Origin: Desulfobulbus sp.
Lineage (GTDB): Bacteria; Desulfobacterota; Desulfobulbia; Desulfobulbales; Desulfobulbaceae
Direction: 5' to 3'
Length of the DNA stretch: 9,891 nucleotides
Assembly: GCA_030600525.1 (NCBI GenBank)
Contig: JAUVLX010000113.1
Span: forward strand, 1 to 9,891
The translations under genes were made by a program, and so were the position numbers. Each line of letters starts with the position of its first letter. Position 1 is the stretch's first letter. Below, piece by piece: positions 5,570-9,891 of this stretch. The notes below the pieces were generated by a model. It searched no databases. It was not told the origin of the DNA and worked only from the letters and a program-made list of their open reading frames with translations.

Positions 5570-7213
5570 ATGAGTGTTAATTTTAAATTGAAGTTAATTA
5601 TGCTTTCCTTTGTGGCAATTATTGTCATGATGTTCCTGGCAACACTGTATGTGACTAAACAGCAAAAAAATGATGGTTTGATCATCAACCTTGCAGGACG
5701 ACAGCGCATGCTCTCCCAAAAAATGTCAAAGGAACTGCACCATTTTATGTGGAAGTCCCAGAAGGCGGGAAAATTAGATACAGCTTCTGCCGATCAGGTT
5801 CGTAGAACCATGAAGGTTTTTTCCATGACCCTCGAGGCCTTGACCCTGTCAGGAAAGGCCCCTCTCGCCCTTGATTTGGAAAAAACAAAATATCGACATA
5901 TTCCGGCAGCAACCGACCCGGCACGAGGCCAGTTAAACACTGTAAATGCACTGTGGAAGCAATTTCCAACCCGTATCGAAAAGATATTAGCAGGGGACAA
6001 CAAGCAACCAGACCTTGACTGGATACATAAAAACAATGTGGCACTTCTTAAAGAGATGAATACGGCTGTTGTAATGATGCAGGAGCAGGCCGAATCTTCT
6101 GTTAGTTTTTTACTCACCCTCCAAGTAATATTTATCTTCGTTGCGGCTGGTTTTAGTGTTTTTGCCTTTTTTATCATTCGTTCCATTACGACACGGCTCA
6201 AGCTGGCAGACGCTTTTACCGAGACTTTTGGTCAGGGAGATCTGACAGCCGTCTCTGGTATCTCCGGCACAGATGAATTGGGAAAAATCGGTGGCAGCCT
6301 TGATGCAATGGCCATGAATCTGCGTAAGATGATCGGGAAGATGAATACCAATGCGGGAGAGCTTGATTCCGCTTCCAAGCAAGTACTGAGAATTGCTTCT
6401 CAGGTGTCTGAAAGCTCTGAAGATATATCTGGACGCTCTAATTCCGTTGCAGCAGCAGCAGAGGAGATGAGTGCGAACATGTCATCTGTTGCTGCTGCAG
6501 TTGAGGAAACATCCACTAATGTTACAATTGTAGCGGGTTCCGTCAACGAAATGTCAGGCACGATAAGAAAAATATCCCAAGATACTGAAAATGCTCGTAG
6601 TATTACAGAAAATGCCGTCAGCCAATCGCAACAGGCATCAGAACGTGTAAATGAACTCGGAGAAGCAGCAACTCAAATTGATAAAGTTACGGAAACGATA
6701 ACTGAAATTTCAGAACAGACAAATCTGCTGGCCTTAAACGCAACCATTGAGGCGGCAAGAGCAGGAGAGGCCGGAAAAGGGTTTGCAGTTGTTGCCAATG
6801 AGATTAAGGAACTGGCCAAGCAAACAGCTGAGGCAACTACGGATATTCGTCAACGTATTGAATCCATACAGTCTTCCACATCGGTGACGGTGGAGGAAAT
6901 AAGCGAAGTCTCCAAAGTTGTAACTGAAGTCAATGAAATTGTCGGTAGCATTGCCACGGCCCTTGAAGGACAAGATGCCACTACCCGCGAAATATCCCAA
7001 AATATCAGTCAGGCTTCCCTGGGAATTCAGGAAGTAACCGAAAATGTTGCCCAAAGCTCCATCGTGGCCAGTGAGGTGGCCAGTAATATTGCTGCGGTGT
7101 ACAACGAGTCTGCTGCCATGGACTCCTCAAGCACCGAACTCGCAGGGTCTGCCGAGACACTCAACAAACTAGCCGGCGAACTCTCAGTTTTGGTAAAACA
7201 ATTTAGAGTGTAA
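5570..7213 (+). CDS. Methyl-accepting chemotaxis protein with PilJ/NarX-like sensor domain
   Basis: This is a 547-residue inner-membrane chemoreceptor. A first membrane helix (about 7-28) is followed by a periplasmic sensor (about 30-178) and a second membrane helix (about 180-203). A HAMP linker (about 204-257) and a long cytoplasmic coiled coil come next. The sensor starts with INLAGRQRMLSQKMSKE (39-55), the P-box-like motif of type IV pili/nitrate-sensing N-terminal domains (PilJ, NarX, NarQ), including two arginines (44 and 46) of the kind that contact ligand in NarX. The signalling tip ISEQTNLLALNATIEAARAG lies at 380-399 and should contact CheA and CheW. No C-terminal CheR-docking pentapeptide is present; the protein ends in KQFRV. 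The ribosome binding site is weak (AGG at 5559-5561). The ligand is unknown; nitrate, nitrite or another small anion is a guess from the P-box. No chemotaxis partner genes are nearby. Confidence 0.94.
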   Translation: MSVNFKLKLIMLSFVAIIVMMFLATLYVTKQQKNDGLIINLAGRQRMLSQKMSKELHHFMWKSQKAGKLDTASADQVRRTMKVFSMTLEALTLSGKAPLALDLEKTKYRHIPAATDPARGQLNTVNALWKQFPTRIEKILAGDNKQPDLDWIHKNNVALLKEMNTAVVMMQEQAESSVSFLLTLQVIFIFVAAGFSVFAFFIIRSITTRLKLADAFTETFGQGDLTAVSGISGTDELGKIGGSLDAMAMNLRKMIGKMNTNAGELDSASKQVLRIASQVSESSEDISGRSNSVAAAAEEMSANMSSVAAAVEETSTNVTIVAGSVNEMSGTIRKISQDTENARSITENAVSQSQQASERVNELGEAATQIDKVTETITEISEQTNLLALNATIEAARAGEAGKGFAVVANEIKELAKQTAEATTDIRQRIESIQSSTSVTVEEISEVSKVVTEVNEIVGSIATALEGQDATTREISQNISQASLGIQEVTENVAQSSIVASEVASNIAAVYNESAAMDSSSTELAGSAETLNKLAGELSVLVKQFRV

Positions 7214-7241
7214 ATTATATCATACGTTTTTTTTCCACTCT

Positions 7242-7399
7242 TGATGATCTCGTAAAAAGTTCATCACATTCTAGCAGAGGGCCAAGTTAAAACACAGGTA
7301 GAGAGATATTTTTTATGGCGCGAAGGCATACACAGGGTATGTTGAGTGCCATGAAAAATGCCACGACGCCGTAGACCAAAGTTTTTTACGACGCCATCA
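7242..7399. repeat. Foldback (MITE-like) intergenic repeat after the chemoreceptor gene
   Basis: The outer arms TGATGATCTCGTAAAAAGTT (7242-7261) and 7380-7399 (containing TTTTTTACGACGCCATCA) are inverted repeats matching at about 15 of 20 positions. Inside, ATTTTTTATGGC (7308-7319) pairs with GCCATGAAAAAT (7348-7359), and a nested CATAC/GTATG closes the inner hairpin. It fills the gap between the chemoreceptor and the small secreted protein. Its inner hairpin lies off centre, unlike the other two foldback elements. From memory, repeats of this look are common between genes in Desulfobacterota; this was not checked. Confidence 0.6.
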
Positions 7400-7424
7400 T
7401 AATTGGAGCAAGTCTCACAACCAC

Positions 7425-7429
7425 AGAGG
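7425..7429 (+). promoter_or_regulatory. Ribosome binding site fixing the start of the small secreted protein
   Basis: AGAGG lies nine bases before ATG 7439. Starting here places a clean signal peptide at the N-terminus, whereas an in-frame ATG at 7403 would add 12 polar residues in front of it. Confidence 0.6.
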
Positions 7430-7438
7430 CATTCAATC

Positions 7439-7795
7439 ATGAACAACTCTCTAAAAATACTGGTCATAATGGGGATGCTTCTTTCTCTCGGCACGCCCCC
7501 TTTGTATGCAAAAATTGCCTATGACCAAACAGAAAAAACTGACAAAAAAGAATGGATGGAGCACTGCATGGGAGTGGTCCAGGCGGTCTTGGGAGATGAA
7601 TCAGCCCACTTTGAGAAAGTATTTTTTGCTCTCAGTGCTGACAATGTCCCTGTTAGCTGCGGCCGAATGAAGATTCAGGAACAATCCGGTGCAGAAAAAA
7701 TCACAAGATTTTTCTCGGCAGATACAGCTGAATTAACACATATAGAAGGTAAGGAAGCAGGTTTTGAGGCATTATGGGATATATACTGCAAATAA
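7439..7795 (+). CDS. Small secreted protein of unknown function
   Basis: I do not recognise this 118-residue protein. It starts with a standard Sec signal peptide: a Lys at residue 6, a hydrophobic core ILVIMGMLLSL (7-17), and a likely cleavage after PLYA at about residue 24. This leaves a mature, mostly acidic domain of some 94 residues with three cysteines (in MEHCMG, VSCGRM and the C-terminal YCK). Two of these could form a disulfide, which would suit the periplasm; there is no lipobox. It stands alone, 226 bases after the chemoreceptor and just downstream of a foldback repeat, and converges on the symporter operon. No terminator with a T tract follows. Codon use looks normal and the frame is intact with a signal peptide, so it is probably a real gene. 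Confidence 0.75.
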   Translation: MNNSLKILVIMGMLLSLGTPPLYAKIAYDQTEKTDKKEWMEHCMGVVQAVLGDESAHFEKVFFALSADNVPVSCGRMKIQEQSGAEKITRFFSADTAELTHIEGKEAGFEALWDIYCK

Positions 7796-7926
7796 TCCCT
7801 CAAGAGTCCCAATATGTCCCCATGCTACCTCAAGGTCTGTTATCAGTCGCACCCTTTTAATTGGTCAAGCCCAAGAATAATTGTTAGCGATAACAGATAA
7901 TCCTGCAACGCGCTGAAGCAGCCCTT
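7796..7926. other. Spacer after the secreted-protein gene
   Basis: No gene is visible. A short palindrome TGTTA-GCGA-TAACA lies at 7882-7895, and CTGTTATC (7837-7844) is the inverted copy of GATAACAG (7889-7896). These are the only structures seen before the foldback element at 7928. No T-tailed terminator was found for the gene ending at 7795. Confidence 0.4.
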
Positions 7927-7927
7927 A

Positions 7928-8106
7928 GGAGTTGTCCGGAAATAGCTTGAACATCTCGCATCGCATATTCAGGTCATCTTTGGCTGATCTTCAATCACAA
8001 AGTCCTCAACGTAGCACAACTACGCCTGCGGCTTTGTTCAATTAGGTCACCCAAATCTAACCTAAATATGAGCACGATATTGTCCAACTTATTTACGGAC
8101 AGCTCC
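7928..8106. repeat. Symmetric foldback (MITE-like) element abutting the symporter stop codon
   Basis: The ends GGAGTTGTCCGGAAATA and its inverted partner TATTTACGGACAGCTCC differ at two positions. Similarity between the arms continues for nearly the whole element, and the innermost CGTAG (8010-8014) / CTACG (8020-8024) pair lies at the exact centre, 8017. A direct TTA flanks both ends (7925-7927 and 8107-8109), which looks like a 3-bp target duplication of the TNA kind known for some IS5-family transposases. There is no coding capacity. Confidence 0.75.
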
Positions 8107-8109
8107 TTA

Positions 8110-9384
8110 TCAGGAGCGCCACTTGCTCTCATCCAGTTCCTTTTCAGTCTTGCCGACGATGCAAGTTATGGCCAGGTCACCAGTTACATTGCAGGCAGTT
8201 CGCCCCATATCCAATAAGGCATCGATCCCGAAAATCATCGCATACGCCATGGCAACCGGTGTTCCCGGCTCTACGTTCAGCCCCACAGAGTTAAGCACCA
8301 TCATCAGCATAAGTGCACCGGCTCCAGGGACTCCGGCAGTCCCAATGGAGGCTAATACAGCCGTGGCAATAACGGTCATCTGTTGTTCAAAGTTTAAGGG
8401 CGCACCAATGGCGAAACCGATAAAGATGGCACACACACCCTGGTAAATGGCGGTGCCATCCATGTTAATGGTTGCTCCCAGAGGTAAAGAGAAAGAGTAC
8501 ACCCCCTTTGAAACACCCATCTCCTCATCAGCAACCTCCATACTCACTGGCAGAGTCCCGCCGCTGCTTCGGGTCACAAATCCGGTAATAATTGCTTTCT
8601 TGGCTTTGACAAAAAATTTAAAGGGCGAAAGTCCGAAAATGGCAAGCCCTGCCCCGTACACCAGAAACATGTGGGCCGCAAAGCCCAGATAGACGGCAAG
8701 AGTGGTTAGTCCAAGAGGACCAAAAGCCTCCGCTCCCTGGGTCCCAAAAACCACGGCAATCAGTGCAAAAACACCAATAGGCGCATACTGGAGTATCCAG
8801 TTAACCACGAGGTACATGATTTCTGCACCGCCTTCAAAAAAATAAAATACAGTGACCGCAGCATTTTTAATGCGTTCATCCTCACTTTCTCTCAAAAAGG
8901 CAATGCCGATACCAAACATGAGGCAGAAAAAAATGGTGGGAAGGATGTCACCTGAGGTGATGGCATTAAACGGATTAACCGGGACAATATTAACAATGGT
9001 ATCAACCAACGAAGGTGTTTCCAGAGTGCTTTTAGCAACATCACCTCCGGCCCCACTCAAATCAAGTCCTTTTCCAGGTTTAAAAAGATTGCCTAACAGC
9101 AAACCAAGACCAACGGCAAATCCTGTGGTGACCATGTATATTCCCAATGCCTTAACGCCCACGCGGCCAAGACGAGCAGGATGGACACTGGCTGCTCCTA
9201 CTATCAAGGTGAACATAACAACAGGCATAACGATCATTTTCAACAGCCTGACAAAGATATCACCAAACGGAGAAACCCAACTAATCTCCTCTCCAAGCAT
9301 CAACCCGGCAACAGCGCCCAATATCAAACCGAGCATTATCCTGAGCAGGAGATTAGATTTAAAATACCAGCTGAAAAGTCTCAT
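8110..9384 (-). CDS. Dicarboxylate/amino acid:cation symporter (DAACS family), Glu/Asp type
   Basis: This is a complete 424-residue inner-membrane transporter of the glutamate transporter family. The transport-core motifs are all visible: hairpin 1 TRSSGGTLP (271-279), the TM7 motif NMDGT (307-311), hairpin 2 GTAGVPGAGA (348-357), and TM8 DMGRTACNVTGD (392-403). In TM8, Asp392, Arg395, Thr396, Asn399 and Asp403 align with the aspartate- and Na+-binding residues of GltPh. Arg395 predicts an acidic amino acid substrate (glutamate or aspartate), although a C4-dicarboxylate is possible. Uptake would be driven by Na+ or H+. The start is ATG at 9384-9382, preceded by GGGAG (9396-9392) eight bases away. 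The gene lies 15 bases after a family-3 binding protein gene in the same operon. A foldback element begins three bases beyond the TGA stop. Confidence 0.94.
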   Translation of the reverse strand: MRLFSWYFKSNLLLRIMLGLILGAVAGLMLGEEISWVSPFGDIFVRLLKMIVMPVVMFTLIVGAASVHPARLGRVGVKALGIYMVTTGFAVGLGLLLGNLFKPGKGLDLSGAGGDVAKSTLETPSLVDTIVNIVPVNPFNAITSGDILPTIFFCLMFGIGIAFLRESEDERIKNAAVTVFYFFEGGAEIMYLVVNWILQYAPIGVFALIAVVFGTQGAEAFGPLGLTTLAVYLGFAAHMFLVYGAGLAIFGLSPFKFFVKAKKAIITGFVTRSSGGTLPVSMEVADEEMGVSKGVYSFSLPLGATINMDGTAIYQGVCAIFIGFAIGAPLNFEQQMTVIATAVLASIGTAGVPGAGALMLMMVLNSVGLNVEPGTPVAMAYAMIFGIDALLDMGRTACNVTGDLAITCIVGKTEKELDESKWRS

Positions 9385-9399
9385 AATTGTTCTCCCTGC

Positions 9400-9891
9400 T
9401 TATTCATAGGTACCGCCTTTTTCGTTAATAGCCTGCATCCTTCGCTCTTCAAGCATTGCTTTCTTTTGCTGGATAAATTTATTGTTGAGCATTTGCGCAG
9501 GGGTCGTCGCTGCAGCAGGTGCTGACGTCCTGGTCCATTTGAGCTGGACAAAATATTCATGGATCAAAAGGTCAAGGGTCCCATCGGCTCGAATCTGATC
9601 AATAAACAAGTTAAGCCAGTTGAGAAAATCCTGATCGCCCTTGCGAATGGCAAAGCCATAAGATTCTTGCGTTACCGGCGCCAGAAGGGCCTTTACCTGC
9701 GGATGGAGGCTTGGGTGTGTGGCTCTCCATACACGGACAAATGGTGAATCAGCAGTGACAGCATCTATTTCATTATTAACAAGGGCCTTTGCAGCAGCTT
9801 CCACTGTCGGATAGGTAACAACAGCCTCATCGGGAAAAAGTTGGCGCGCAAACGCCTCATGGGTTGTCCCTGCCTTAACCCCAAGCTTGAG
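9400..9891 (-). CDS. Periplasmic amino-acid-binding protein (SBP family 3), C-terminal part, cut by the window edge
   Basis: The frame is open from the TAA at 9402-9400 to the window edge, giving 163 residues with no start in view. GVKAGTTHEAFAR, VEAAAKALVNNEIDAVTADSPF and YGFAIRKGDQDFLNWLN are the classic signatures of the second lobe and hinge of family-3 solute-binding proteins, which bind polar amino acids in the periplasm. The standard fold ends near DLLIHEYF. A further 44 or so residues follow (9403-9534), first an Ala/Thr/Pro-rich linker and then a charged helix-like stretch. The signal peptide and first lobe lie outside the window. The next gene in the operon, 15 bases on, is a Glu/Asp-type symporter, not ABC permease or ATPase, so the usual ABC assignment is doubtful. 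Confidence 0.9.
   Translation of the reverse strand, partial: LKLGVKAGTTHEAFARQLFPDEAVVTYPTVEAAAKALVNNEIDAVTADSPFVRVWRATHPSLHPQVKALLAPVTQESYGFAIRKGDQDFLNWLNLFIDQIRADGTLDLLIHEYFVQLKWTRTSAPAAATTPAQMLNNKFIQQKKAMLEERRMQAINEKGGTYE

Noticed and set aside
8123..9525. Several plus-strand frames over the symporter and binding-protein genes
   Set aside because: They are antisense shadows of strongly recognised minus-strand genes and match no known family.

Overview
The window reads as a stretch of chromosome from an anaerobic or microaerophilic Gram-negative bacterium. The best guess is a Desulfobacterota (former Deltaproteobacteria) sulfate reducer of the Desulfobulbales type. This rests on a rubredoxin-oxygen-oxidoreductase-like flavodiiron protein, a CoA-disulfide-reductase-like NADH oxidoreductase, the style of the chemoreceptor, moderate-to-low GC, and intergenic spaces full of foldback repeats. 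The taxonomic call is inference only.

Layout, left to right. Positions 1-224 are the left end of an IS21-family insertion sequence that runs off the window to the left. The first 17 codons of istA lie on the minus strand at 1-52, preceded by four exact-period 23-bp terminal repeats at 131-222. Positions 225-594 hold no recognisable gene. Positions 595-2923 hold a TetR-family regulator and, downstream on the same strand, an FAD/NAD(P)H oxidoreductase. Three copies of one palindrome (GAAYGAA-CA-TTCRTTY) sit at the two promoters, so the regulator very probably controls itself and the oxidoreductase. A long gene-free, pyrimidine-rich stretch (2924-3476) follows, then a complete flavodiiron protein (3477-4706), a foldback element (4723-4882) and a small CoA-binding Rossmann protein (4931-5296) with a good terminator. 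Positions 5570-7213 encode a membrane chemoreceptor with a PilJ/NarX-like sensor domain. A second foldback element (7242-7399) separates it from a small secreted protein of unknown function (7439-7795). A third, almost perfectly symmetric foldback element (7928-8106) abuts the stop codon of a minus-strand Glu/Asp-type cation symporter (8110-9384). Just upstream of the symporter, in the same operon, is the C-terminal part of a family-3 amino-acid-binding protein (9400 to beyond 9891).

How the genes may work together. The oxidoreductase and the flavodiiron protein form a plausible NAD(P)H-to-O2 (or NO) detoxification chain under TetR control, with a rubredoxin or similar carrier encoded elsewhere. 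The CoA-binding protein may belong to the same response. On the right, a periplasmic binding protein paired with a secondary symporter instead of ABC subunits suggests binding-protein-assisted uptake of acidic amino acids. The three foldback elements and the IS end show that the intergenic space has been repeatedly colonised by mobile DNA, while all the genes that can be read through are intact.
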